This document shows, piece after piece, positions 22,656 through 30,513 of a stretch of DNA of 43,885 nt (its first letter is position 1; each line of letters opens with the position of its first letter). The notes under the pieces were generated by a model. That model searched no databases, had not been told where the DNA came from, and saw only the letters and a list, made by a program, of their open reading frames with translations. The DNA comes from Streptomyces sp. ST2-7A (GTDB taxonomy: Bacteria > Actinomycetota > Actinomycetes > Streptomycetales > Streptomycetaceae), in contig NZ_JAJUWS010000054.1 in NCBI RefSeq assembly GCF_021390475.1, forward strand, positions 1 to 43,885, in the 5' to 3' direction. A program made the translations under genes and the position numbers.

Positions 22656-25055
22656 ATGGCAGCATCGAGCCGGATGGCGATCGCCGCCTGGGTCACGACC
22701 CTGGCGACCTCCGCCGCGCTGCTGCCCCTGATCCTGGGCGCCGACTGGCTGTTCACGATCGCGCTGCTGCTGGCGGTGCAGACGGGCACCGGGATGCTGG
22801 CCCGCCGTCTCGGTTTCGGCGGTCCCGCCGTCGTGCTGTGCCAACTCGCGGTCACGCTCCCGGCGCTGACCGCAGTGACCGTTCCCGACCACGCGACGCT
22901 GGGGATACTGCCCGGCCCGGAAGCCCTCGAGCGGCTCGGGACCCTGTTCGCCACGGGCGGCGGGGACATCGGCCACTACACGGCGCCCGCCCCGCTCACC
23001 GAGGGCATCCGGCTGATCCTGCTGACCGGGGTGCTCCTCGTCGGACTGCTGGTGGACCTGCTGGCGGTGACCCTGCGCTCCGCCGCCGCGGCGGGCCTGC
23101 CGCTGCTGGCCCTGTACTCCGTCGCCTCCGGGGTGGCCCGTGACGGTGGCGGCATCGACCACTTCCTGTTGGCCGCCGCCGGTTTCCTGGTGCTGCTGCT
23201 CACCGAGAGTCGGGACCGGGTGGGTCGGTGGGGCCGCTTCTTCGGCACCCGGGGCGCCGGGAGCGGGGAGGCCCGGCGTCCGCCCCGCCCGGAGGCCGGT
23301 CGACGGATCGGCGCGATGACGCTGGGCGCCGCCGTGGCGCTGCCGTTGCTGCTGCCCGCCCCGGGGCCCGGTCTGCTGGACCCGGCCCGGGCCGCCGGCG
23401 GCAGCGGCGGTTCCGTCGGCGGGGAGGACTTCGGTTCGGTCAATCCCGTGGTGGCCCTGCAGGACCAGCTCAACCGCCCCCGCAACCGGACCGTGCTGCG
23501 TTACGAGACCACCGCCGAGCGCGATGCCGACATGTACCTGCGGTTGGTGGCCCTGGACGCCTTCGACGGGGAGCGCTGGACCTCCTCCGCCGAGCCGGAG
23601 CCGGACCTCCCACCCACCCCCTGGCCGGTGGAGGGTCTCTCCCCGGGCGTGCCGGCCGAACCCGTGTCCACCCGGATCACCACCGAACCCGGCTACACCC
23701 AGTCCGCGCTGCCGGTACCCGTCCCGCCGGCGGCCATCGAGGCGGAGGGCGAGTGGGCGTACGACCCGCAATCCTCCACCCTGGTCTCCGCCCGGCGGGG
23801 ACAGACCTCCGCCAACCTGACCTACCGGGTGGAGCACTGGGACCTCTCCCCCGGCACCGAACAGCTCTCCTCCGCGCCCCCGGCCGCCGACGAGGAACTG
23901 CGGCAGCGGTACACCGCCCTGCCCGACGACCTCCCCGAGGTGGTGCGGGAGACCGCGGCGACCGTCACGGCCGGGGCGGGCAACGACTACCAGCGCGCGC
24001 TGGCCCTGCAGAACTGGTTCACCCGGGACGGCGGATTCCGCTACGACACCCGGGTGGCGTCGGGCAGCGGGAACGAGGCGATCGCCGCGTTCCTGGAGGC
24101 ACGTGAGGGCTTCTGCGTGCACTTCGCCTTCACCATGGCCGCGATGACCCGGTCCCTGGACATCCCGAGTCGGGTCGCGGTGGGCTTCACTCCCGGCACC
24201 CGGGCCGCGAACGGCACCCACACCGTCGGGCTGCACAACGCCCACGCCTGGCCCGAACTGTACTTCGAGGGGGTGGGCTGGACCCGGTTCGAACCGACCC
24301 CCGGTCAGGGCAGCGCGCCCGACTACACCCGTCCGGAGCGGGAGGCGGGCGCCGACCGCTCGGACCCCGACCGGGAGGCCCCGGACCGCACCGAAGCGGG
24401 AGAGGACCCGACCCGGCCCGAGGAGAACGCGACCGACCCGACGGAGTGCGACCCCGTGGCCGATCCCGGTGCCTGCCAGGACCCGACCGCGGTCGGGTCC
24501 GGCCCCGGCGACACCGGGGGGACCGCGGTGGACGGCCCCGCCCTGCGGGGTGGCGCGATCGCCCTGCTCCTACTGGCCGCGGCCGCCGTGCCGCGCCTGT
24601 TGCGCGCCCGGCTGCGGGCCCGCCGGCTGTCGCCCGGAGCGGGGCCGGCCGCCGCGTGGCGGGAGGTGGTGGACAGCGCCCGTGACCTGGGCATCCCTCC
24701 GCTGCCCGGGGACACCCCACGACGGGCCGGGGAGCGGATCGTCCGGCTCGGCGGCCTGGACGACGCGTCCGCGTCGGCGGTGCGCCGCCTGGTGGACGAC
24801 GTGGAGCGGGCGCTGTACTCCCCCGCCCCCGGGACGGAGGGCGAGGAGGGCGAGCGGGCCCGCCTCGCGCACACGGTCCGGGCCGGCCTGACCGCCGGGG
24901 CCGGCCGATGGCTGCGACTGCGGGCCGCCGTGTTCCCCGCCTCGACGCCCCGACCGCACCGGGTGCTCGCGGCACGCCTCGCCGGATGGGGCGAGCGGCT
25001 GCGCCGGGCGACGGTCGAACGCCTGCGGCGCCTCCCCCGCCCCATCCGGCCCTGA
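22656..25055 (+). CDS. TgpA-like membrane transglutaminase-domain protein
   Basis: About 799 residues. There are six or so hydrophobic helices in the first 230 residues (DUF3488-type), then an extracytoplasmic region with a transglutaminase/cysteine-protease fold. The catalytic Cys is in EAREGFCVHFAFTMA and the His in HNAHAWPELYF. The third catalytic position reads WTRFEPTPG, so Glu replaces the usual Asp. An acidic linker, one more helix (GGAIALLLLAAAAVPRLL) and a DUF4129-like cytoplasmic tail follow. I chose ATG 22656 for its GGAAGGGG site; GTG 22611 is an alternative. It completes the MoxR-DUF58-TgpA module, whose substrate is unknown. Confidence 0.88.
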   Translation: MAASSRMAIAAWVTTLATSAALLPLILGADWLFTIALLLAVQTGTGMLARRLGFGGPAVVLCQLAVTLPALTAVTVPDHATLGILPGPEALERLGTLFATGGGDIGHYTAPAPLTEGIRLILLTGVLLVGLLVDLLAVTLRSAAAAGLPLLALYSVASGVARDGGGIDHFLLAAAGFLVLLLTESRDRVGRWGRFFGTRGAGSGEARRPPRPEAGRRIGAMTLGAAVALPLLLPAPGPGLLDPARAAGGSGGSVGGEDFGSVNPVVALQDQLNRPRNRTVLRYETTAERDADMYLRLVALDAFDGERWTSSAEPEPDLPPTPWPVEGLSPGVPAEPVSTRITTEPGYTQSALPVPVPPAAIEAEGEWAYDPQSSTLVSARRGQTSANLTYRVEHWDLSPGTEQLSSAPPAADEELRQRYTALPDDLPEVVRETAATVTAGAGNDYQRALALQNWFTRDGGFRYDTRVASGSGNEAIAAFLEAREGFCVHFAFTMAAMTRSLDIPSRVAVGFTPGTRAANGTHTVGLHNAHAWPELYFEGVGWTRFEPTPGQGSAPDYTRPEREAGADRSDPDREAPDRTEAGEDPTRPEENATDPTECDPVADPGACQDPTAVGSGPGDTGGTAVDGPALRGGAIALLLLAAAAVPRLLRARLRARRLSPGAGPAAAWREVVDSARDLGIPPLPGDTPRRAGERIVRLGGLDDASASAVRRLVDDVERALYSPAPGTEGEEGERARLAHTVRAGLTAGAGRWLRLRAAVFPASTPRPHRVLAARLAGWGERLRRATVERLRRLPRPIRP

Positions 25056-25433
25056 GGTCCTGCTCGGCCCCGGGGAAATCGGGCCGGGGACGCCCGCCCG
25101 ACGGGTGTGCCGCACCGGCGGCGGGGCCGCCGGTGGCACCCCGCGCGTCCGGGGGTGACGACACGTGACGACGGCGCGGTTCCGGGGCCGACCCCGCCCG
25201 GGGTCGGCCCCGGAACCGCGCCGTCACGGGTTCGCGGAACCGGGGAGAAGTCGGGATCGGGGGGCGGACGGAATCGGGTCGGGGGCCCGGGTGATCGGTA
25301 GGCCCCACCCACCGGCCCGGGGAGGGCCGCAGGAGAGGAAGGAGCCCGTTCCCGGGCCGCCGCTCCCCACCCCCGGACGGACACCGCGCGGCCCGGCGTC
25401 ACCGTCACGACGCCGGTGCGACACCTCGGGGGA
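25056..25433. other. convergent intergenic region
   Basis: A 378-bp gap between the convergent transglutaminase-like and DUF3040 genes. Its one clear element is the perfect hairpin at 25170-25225. The remainder is GC-rich with no ORF I can support. Confidence 0.7.
25170..25225. terminator. bidirectional terminator, perfect 26-bp stem
   Basis: Arms 25170-25195 and 25200-25225 are exact reverse complements with a four-base loop (GCCC). The position between two convergent genes and the symmetry fit a bidirectional intrinsic terminator without a U-tract. Confidence 0.85.
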
Positions 25434-25835
25434 TCAGCGCTCGCGCTCGTCCCGTCGTCGCTGCCAACGGTCCTCGATGCGGTTCATCATCGATCGCTTG
25501 GCATCATGCCCCGGACCGGCCGAGGGCTGCGGTCCACCGCGCCCCTGCCGGGGGGCGGGGCCCGCCACCGGCTTCTTCCATCCGGTCACGGCGAGCACCG
25601 CGCAGCCCAGCATGATCAGGAAGCCGACGACGCTGAGCCAGACCTGTTGGGCGACCATGCCACCCATGAGGAGCGCGATGCCCACCAGAAAACCTACAGC
25701 CGCTTGGTAGACCCGCTTGCGGGTGTACGTGCGCAGCTCACTTCCCTCGAGCGCTGTCGCGAACTTGGGGTCTTCGGCGTACAGCGCTCGCTCCATCTGC
25801 TCGAGCATGCGCTGCTCGTGCTCCGAGAGCGGCAC
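25434..25835 (-). CDS. DUF3040 domain membrane protein
   Basis: 133-residue protein typical of actinobacteria. The N-terminal motif PLSEHEQRMLEQMERALYAEDPKFA defines DUF3040. Two transmembrane helices follow (about 43-62 and 66-85), then a basic, Gln/Arg-rich cytoplasmic tail. In Streptomyces it lies near the dcw cluster, but no function is known. It is convergent with the transglutaminase-like gene and shares its terminator. Confidence 0.93.
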   Translation of the reverse strand: MPLSEHEQRMLEQMERALYAEDPKFATALEGSELRTYTRKRVYQAAVGFLVGIALLMGGMVAQQVWLSVVGFLIMLGCAVLAVTGWKKPVAGPAPRQGRGGPQPSAGPGHDAKRSMMNRIEDRWQRRRDERER

Positions 25836-26066
25836 GGAGTCCTCCTACTCGTCGGTCGCGGTGGCGACCGGATCCGACTCTTCCAAGGATAGGTGGGGAT
25901 TTCTCACGGCGACACCCACCCCTTCGGGCCGGTTCGATCCGACGCGCCGTCGGCCTCCGGTTTCGAGGGGTGAAGTGCTCCTTCCCGCGCTCCGCCCGCC
26001 TCATGCCGGGGGCTTTCTCCGATCATACGGGGCGGGAAGGGCGTTCGCGGGGGGACGTGAAAGCGG

Positions 26067-26840
26067 TCACCCGGCGGGATTCGCGGCCAGCAGGTGAAGA
26101 TGCGCGGCGACGGCCCGGAAGGCCGGGTGGGAGGCCGCCTCCCGCTCCAGGCGGGACAGTTCGCGCAGGGCGTCGGGCTCGCTGTCCACCAGCGTGCCCG
26201 GCACCAGGTCGGCGAAGATCCGCACGCCGTGCACCGTCGCCGGGAGCAGGCCGGCGGCCTTCGCCAGTCCGGTCAGGCCCGGCTCGGTGAACCGGTGCGG
26301 CACGGATCCACCGGCCCCGGTCACCGGCTCCCGGGGGGTCTCGGCGAACAGCGCGCGGGCCTCGGCGAAGCGGCCGATCAGGGCCCGCGCGAAGACCGCG
26401 CCGCCCATACCCGCGACCAGCAGGCTGGCGATCCCCTCCGGTGCCAGTGCCCGGGCGACCGCGCGCATCCCGGCGGCGGGGTCCTCCACGTGCTCCAGGA
26501 CGCCGTGGCACAGGACCAGGTCGTAGCCGTCACCGGCGACCTCCAACAGGTCACCGGTATCGCCCTGGACACCACGGATCCGCTCGGCGACACCCTTCTC
26601 CGCCGCACGGCGCTCGAGGGCGAACAGCGCGTCCGGGCTGGGGTCCACGACCGTCACCCGGTGGCCGGCCGCAGCCACCCGCACGGCCAGGCTGCCACTG
26701 CCGCCCCCCGCGTCGAGGACGGTCAGCCCGGGCCGGCCGGTCGCGGCGACGCGCCGGGTCATCGCCTCTTCGAGCAGTTCCCAGACCACCCCGGTGCGCA
26801 GCGTGGTGTGCGGGCCGGGCGTGCTCGGTTCGGGGGACAT
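26067..26840 (-). CDS. class I SAM-dependent methyltransferase
   Basis: 257-residue soluble methyltransferase. SAM motif I is VLDAGGGSGSLAVRVA (about 40-55), the acidic loop is VTVVDPSPDAL and the post-I region contains VLCHGVLEHVEDP. The C-terminal half resembles CmoM/SmtA-type enzymes, but the substrate cannot be read from the sequence. The ATG at 26840 has GAGGAG about nine bases upstream; the frame is open further upstream, without Met codons that give a better N-terminus. It is 319 bp downstream of the HEPN-fold gene. Confidence 0.88.
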   Translation of the reverse strand: MSPEPSTPGPHTTLRTGVVWELLEEAMTRRVAATGRPGLTVLDAGGGSGSLAVRVAAAGHRVTVVDPSPDALFALERRAAEKGVAERIRGVQGDTGDLLEVAGDGYDLVLCHGVLEHVEDPAAGMRAVARALAPEGIASLLVAGMGGAVFARALIGRFAEARALFAETPREPVTGAGGSVPHRFTEPGLTGLAKAAGLLPATVHGVRIFADLVPGTLVDSEPDALRELSRLEREAASHPAFRAVAAHLHLLAANPAG

Positions 26841-27159
26841 CCGGGACGGCTCCTCGGGACTCGTGCGACGGGCGCGACGGCCCGACCACGGTGGTCGGGG
26901 TGACCGGTCGGGCGCGCGACCCAGCTTATGGCCTGTGGGGCCCGGACCCCGTCCGGTGAGCGGGCGGATGGGCGAGCGGGCGGGCGGGGGTGCGAGGAGA
27001 GCGGGGAGAGCGGGGAGGGGGCGAAAGGGAACCGAGAGACGCGGAGGGGGAAAACCCGCGGGGTCGGACGGGCGGGCAGCGGGGCGGGCACGCCGAAAAC
27101 GGCCTCGACCGCCTACCACGGCCCCCCGGGGGAGTGCCGAGCCGGTGCCCCGACCGCGA
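26841..27159. promoter_or_regulatory. methyltransferase upstream region with purine-rich tract
   Basis: A 319-bp gap. On the minus strand TAAGCT (26928-26923) is a candidate -10 that would give a leader of about 75 bases. The leader contains a 19-bp inverted repeat, CCCGACCACGGTGGTCGGG (26881-26899). From 26961 to 27053 the plus strand is almost all purine with many G runs. No gene is apparent. Confidence 0.45.
26962..26990 (+). other. G-quadruplex-type motif
   Basis: Four G runs of three or more (26962-26964, 26970-26972, 26978-26980, 26982-26984, then five more G) are separated by loops of one to five bases. This fits the canonical quadruplex pattern on the plus strand, that is the template strand for the downstream minus-strand methyltransferase gene. 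Confidence 0.5.
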
Positions 27160-27636
27160 TCAGGCCGTGCGCTCGCCGGGCCCGGGCCGGTTGGGGTCGC
27201 GCGGCAGCACCGGCTGGGGGGCGATCCGCGCCCGGACCAGGCGCAGGAACATCCCGACCGACTTCGCCAGTTCCTCGGCGTCGTCCCGACCGACCTCCCG
27301 ACGGATGCCCGCCTCCAGCCTGGCACGCCGGGCACCACTGGCCGCGAAGAGGACACTCCACTCCCCCAACTCCGGGGCTATCTCCGGGAGCATGTCCCAC
27401 ACGCTGCGGATCCGACGCCGACCGCGAGCGGTCGTCTCGGGGCGTCCGTGCACGGCCAGCACGGCCGCCGCGGTGCGCAGCGCCGCCATGTGGGCGGCGA
27501 TGTACGCGTCCCCCGGGTCCTCCCGGGTCTCCGCCTCCTCCAGCCCCCGCTCCGCCTGGGCCAGAAGGTCGAGCGCCGCCGGCGGGGCGGGGGCACGGCG
27601 GAGCACGGGGTGCACATCGGCGGGGGGTCCGACCAT
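27160..27636 (-). CDS. SAV_6107-like HEPN-fold protein
   Basis: 158-residue, mostly helical protein matching the actinobacterial SAV_6107-type HEPN family. Features are LDLLAQAERGLEEAE, the central AYIAAHMAALRTAAAVLA helix, and WDMLPEIAPELGEWSVLFAASGARRARLEAG. The R-x4-6-H motif of HEPN ribonucleases is not present, so RNase activity is unlikely. The ATG at 27636 has GAGGAGG seven bases upstream. It is divergent from the TetR regulator, which might control it. Confidence 0.82.
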   Translation of the reverse strand: MVGPPADVHPVLRRAPAPPAALDLLAQAERGLEEAETREDPGDAYIAAHMAALRTAAAVLAVHGRPETTARGRRRIRSVWDMLPEIAPELGEWSVLFAASGARRARLEAGIRREVGRDDAEELAKSVGMFLRLVRARIAPQPVLPRDPNRPGPGERTA

Positions 27637-27651
27637 GGCGAGCCTCCTCGT

Positions 27652-27665
27652 GATTCGTGCGAATC
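27652..27665. promoter_or_regulatory. inverted repeat in TetR/HEPN divergent region
   Basis: GATTCG-TG-CGAATC is a perfect 6-bp inverted repeat with a two-base spacer, 16 bp upstream of the HEPN-fold gene start and in its expected leader. It lies in the 220-bp region shared with the divergent TetR gene, so it is a candidate operator. On the minus strand a TTGTCA hexamer further upstream (near 27710) could be a -35. Confidence 0.35.
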
Positions 27666-27856
27666 CGTGCGTGTCTTCGCATCCGGAACTCATGCTGACG
27701 CATACCACTGACAATCGGCACCGGGCCGGCCCGTTTCCCTCCCCGGCGGCGGTAATGGACGCAAAGGGACGGGCCCGGGGGACGAACGTGGCGGGTGAGG
27801 GGTACGGCAGGGGCACAATGACGCGAAACCACGCCTATTGGGGGGCGACTCCACCG

Positions 27857-28465
27857 ATGAAATCCACCGACAGCCCGAGGCGGCGCGCCACGAGGCTGAA
27901 ACTCTTCGACGCGGCCGTCGACCTGATCGCCGAGCAGGGCTTCTCCGCCACCACCGTGGACGGGATCGCCGAACGCGCCGGCGTTTCCAAGGGGACGGTC
28001 TATTACAACTTCACCGGCAAGACCGAGCTGTACGAGGAACTACTGCGGCACAACGTCGGAATGCTCGCCTCTGCGCTGCGCGGCGCCGCCTCGGAATGCC
28101 GGGCCTCCGGCGGCGACACCCGGGCGGCGCTGAACGCGATCGTGCGGGCCGGGGTGCGGTTCACCCGCGACCATCCGGCCCTCGTACGGCTGTACCTGGG
28201 GGAGGTGTGGCGCACCCACAGCGTCTGGCACCCCACGGTTCTGGCGGTGCGACGTCGGGCGCACGCCGCGATCGAGGAGCAACTGCGGATCGGTGCCGAG
28301 GCCGGGGAACTGCGGATGGGAACGGATGTCCGGCTGGCCGCCTCGGCACTGGCCGGGGCCCTGCTGGTGGCCGCGCTGGACTGGCGGTCCTTCGCGCCCG
28401 AGGTGCCCGCGGAGGAGGTGGAGAGGACCCTGGGGGCGCTGTTGCCGACGCTGCGCGACGGTTAG
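27857..28465 (+). CDS. TetR/AcrR family transcriptional regulator
   Basis: 202-residue DNA-binding repressor. Residues about 10-58 form the TetR helix-turn-helix (LKLFDAAVDLIAEQGFSATTVDGIAERAGVSKGTVYYNF, read in parts), followed by an all-helical ligand and dimer domain. The ATG at 27857 marks the onset of strong third-position GC bias. An in-frame ATG at 27818 with AGGGG upstream would add 13 residues of atypical codon use. It is divergent from the HEPN-fold gene. The ligand is unknown. Confidence 0.93.
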   Translation: MKSTDSPRRRATRLKLFDAAVDLIAEQGFSATTVDGIAERAGVSKGTVYYNFTGKTELYEELLRHNVGMLASALRGAASECRASGGDTRAALNAIVRAGVRFTRDHPALVRLYLGEVWRTHSVWHPTVLAVRRRAHAAIEEQLRIGAEAGELRMGTDVRLAASALAGALLVAALDWRSFAPEVPAEEVERTLGALLPTLRDG

Positions 28466-28633
28466 TCGCGCCGCGCCGCGACGCGGTCCGGTCGTGCGGC
28501 GCCGCCCGTCACGGCGCGCGGGATTCGCCGGGGGCACCGTGAACACGGGAAGCACCGGTACGCGGCACCGTTCGCCGGCCGCGCCGCCCGGGGCACACCC
28601 CGGCCGGTCCCCGCTTCCCCGCCCCGGGCGGAC

Positions 28634-28674
28634 GGCCCCTCCCGCGGGGATTCCCCCTCCCCGCGGGAGGGGCC
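28634..28674 (+). terminator. perfect 17-bp-stem hairpin after TetR gene
   Basis: Arms 28634-28650 and 28658-28674 are exact reverse complements with a seven-base loop. It lies 168 bp beyond the TetR stop codon and is likely its terminator. Confidence 0.7.
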
Positions 28675-28946
28675 GACGGGGCCGGGCGGGCCGCCCCCCG
28701 ACGACGACCCGCCCGATTCCCCCTGCCCCCGTACCCCCTGCCCCGGACCGGTGGTCACCCGGCCCGGGTCGAACCCGGGCCACCGCGTTCCGCCGCCCCG
28801 TGCCGGCGGTGTCGCGGCGCCCGCGTCGTTCACCACGGTGCCCCGGGGTCGGCCGTCGACCCATCCGTCCGGGTACTCAGACGATGTACTCATCCCGTCC
28901 CCGGGAGTGGTTCCGTCCCGGTCCTCCCCGCCCGTACCGGCCCGGG

Positions 28947-28952
28947 TAGGGT
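28947..28952 (+). promoter_or_regulatory. TAGGGT box 8 nt before flavoprotein start
   Basis: A TAnnnT hexamer is followed by eight bases and ATG, with no good ribosome-binding site. A leaderless mRNA is likely. Confidence 0.4.
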
Positions 28953-28960
28953 GCTGGGCC

Positions 28961-30466
28961 ATGGCACGGATCGTGGTGGTGGGCGCCGGCGTCGGCGCGA
29001 TGGCGGCGGCCGCCCGGCTCGCCGTGGCGGGGCACTCGGTGACGGTGGTGGAACGCCGGGAAACCCACGGCGGCGCGGTGGGCAGCCGTGTCCGGGACGG
29101 CTTCCGCTTCGACACCGGTCCCGGTCTGCTGTACCTGCCGGCCGTCTGGCGCGACCTGTTCGTCAAGACCGGGAAGCGCTCCCTGGAGGAGTGCGTCGAC
29201 CTGGTCCGACCCGCCGATCCGGTGGTGGAGCACCGTCTGCCGGACGGGAGCCGCGTGCGGCTGCCGGGCCTCTCCCGGGGCGGGACGGTGCGAGCGGTCC
29301 GTGAGGCGTTCGGCGACAGGGGCGTCGAGCGGTGGACCGCCGTACTGGGCCGGGCCCGGGAGGCGTGGGAGGTCTCCCGCCGCCCGCTGATGGAGGAGCC
29401 GCTGACCGCCGGGACCGATACCGGCCCGCTGCGGCGCGACCCCTATCCGGCGGTGCCCCGGCGCCGGGGGCTGTTGCGCCGTCCCGCCCCGCCGGAGGAC
29501 CTGCTCGCGACGGCCGGTCGGGAACTGGGGGACCCGCGTCTGGTGGCGCTGTTGACCGCCGGCCTGTGGGACTGGGGGGTCCACCCCGTGGGCGCCCCGG
29601 CCGGCGCGCTGGTGCTCCCCTACGTCGAGCAGACCTTCGGCACCTGGTATCCGCTCGGCGGGATGCGGGCGCTCGCCGACGCCCTGCACGCCCGGTGCGT
29701 CGAGCGTCGGGTGGAGTTCCGGTTCGATGTCGGGGTGATCGCCGTCACCGAGGGGGCGGGACGGGCCACGGGAGTGGAGCTGACGGACGGCACGGTGCTG
29801 CCGGCCGAGCACGTGGTGGTGGGCGGCTGGTCACCCCCACTGCTCCCGGCGGACCGGGTTCCCGCGGAGACGAGGGCAACGGACACCACCGGGGCGGGGT
29901 GCGGCGACCCGCGTCGGAAGCCGCCCGGGAACGCGGTCCGGGCCTGGAGCCGGGCGACGCTGTTGCTGGCCCTGCGCGGTCCGCGGCCGACCGATACCCC
30001 CCACCGCACGGTGGTGCACGGGGCGTCGCCGGAGGAGCCACCGGTGACGGTGCTGCAACCGGACGACCCGTCGTTGTGGCCGGCCGGGGGACACGCCACC
30101 GCCGTGGTCACGGTGCCCGTCCCGGCGGGTTCCGGGGGTGGGCTGCCGGCCGGGACGGCGGCGCGGTTGGACGCGGCGGCGGACGCGGTCGTACCGAACC
30201 GGGCCGATCGGGAGGTGTGGCGGGAACTCCGCACCCCGGCGGAGATCGAGCGGGAGACCGGGGCGCCCGGCGGTGCCGTCCCCGGTCCCGCGCTGGCCGG
30301 GGGTGTCACCGGGCGTTCGGCGGCCCTCAACCCGGGCCCCCTGCCGGGGACGTACCGGGTGGGCGGCCTCGCCCACCCGGGCGGGGGGCTCGCGCAAGCC
30401 GGGATGACCGGGGCCATGGTGGCCGGTCTGATCGTGGAGGGACCCGACTGGCACGGCTCGTACTGA
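28961..30466 (+). CDS. phytoene-desaturase-like FAD oxidoreductase
   Basis: 501-residue flavoprotein of the CrtI/amine-oxidase superfamily. It starts with the dinucleotide-binding motif VVVGAGVGAMAAAARLA, with Glu in VTVVERRETHGG about 30 residues on. FDTGPGLLYLP, FGTWYPLGGMRALADAL and the C-terminal GLAHPGGGLAQAGMTGAMVAG correspond to the family's FAD-contact blocks. No carotenoid genes (crtB, crtE) are adjacent, so carotenoid function cannot be assumed; other members act on different polyprenoid or amine substrates. It has a probable leaderless start and an adjacent terminator hairpin downstream. Confidence 0.87.
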   Translation: MARIVVVGAGVGAMAAAARLAVAGHSVTVVERRETHGGAVGSRVRDGFRFDTGPGLLYLPAVWRDLFVKTGKRSLEECVDLVRPADPVVEHRLPDGSRVRLPGLSRGGTVRAVREAFGDRGVERWTAVLGRAREAWEVSRRPLMEEPLTAGTDTGPLRRDPYPAVPRRRGLLRRPAPPEDLLATAGRELGDPRLVALLTAGLWDWGVHPVGAPAGALVLPYVEQTFGTWYPLGGMRALADALHARCVERRVEFRFDVGVIAVTEGAGRATGVELTDGTVLPAEHVVVGGWSPPLLPADRVPAETRATDTTGAGCGDPRRKPPGNAVRAWSRATLLLALRGPRPTDTPHRTVVHGASPEEPPVTVLQPDDPSLWPAGGHATAVVTVPVPAGSGGGLPAGTAARLDAAADAVVPNRADREVWRELRTPAEIERETGAPGGAVPGPALAGGVTGRSAALNPGPLPGTYRVGGLAHPGGGLAQAGMTGAMVAGLIVEGPDWHGSY

Positions 30467-30467
30467 G

Positions 30468-30489
30468 CCGCGCCCCGGGAGGGGCGCGG
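30468..30489. terminator. hairpin between convergent genes
   Basis: A perfect 9-bp stem (30468-30476 with 30481-30489) with a GGGA loop begins two bases after the flavoprotein stop. It lies between convergent genes, so it probably works in both directions. Confidence 0.65.
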
Positions 30490-30513
30490 ACCGGGCGGTC
30501 CGGACCCGGCGGT

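Larger units (their letters stand above)
28466..28960. other. intergenic region with terminator
   Basis: A 495-bp gap between the TetR gene and the flavoprotein gene. It holds the 17-bp-stem hairpin at 28634-28674 and, at its right end, the TAGGGT box of the next gene. The rest is C-rich and I see no ORF with proper codon bias. Confidence 0.6.

Noticed and set aside
28961..30466. A carotenoid biosynthesis cluster, suggested by the phytoene-desaturase-like gene.
   Set aside because: No crtB, crtE or other carotenoid gene is nearby. The gene stands alone between two terminators.
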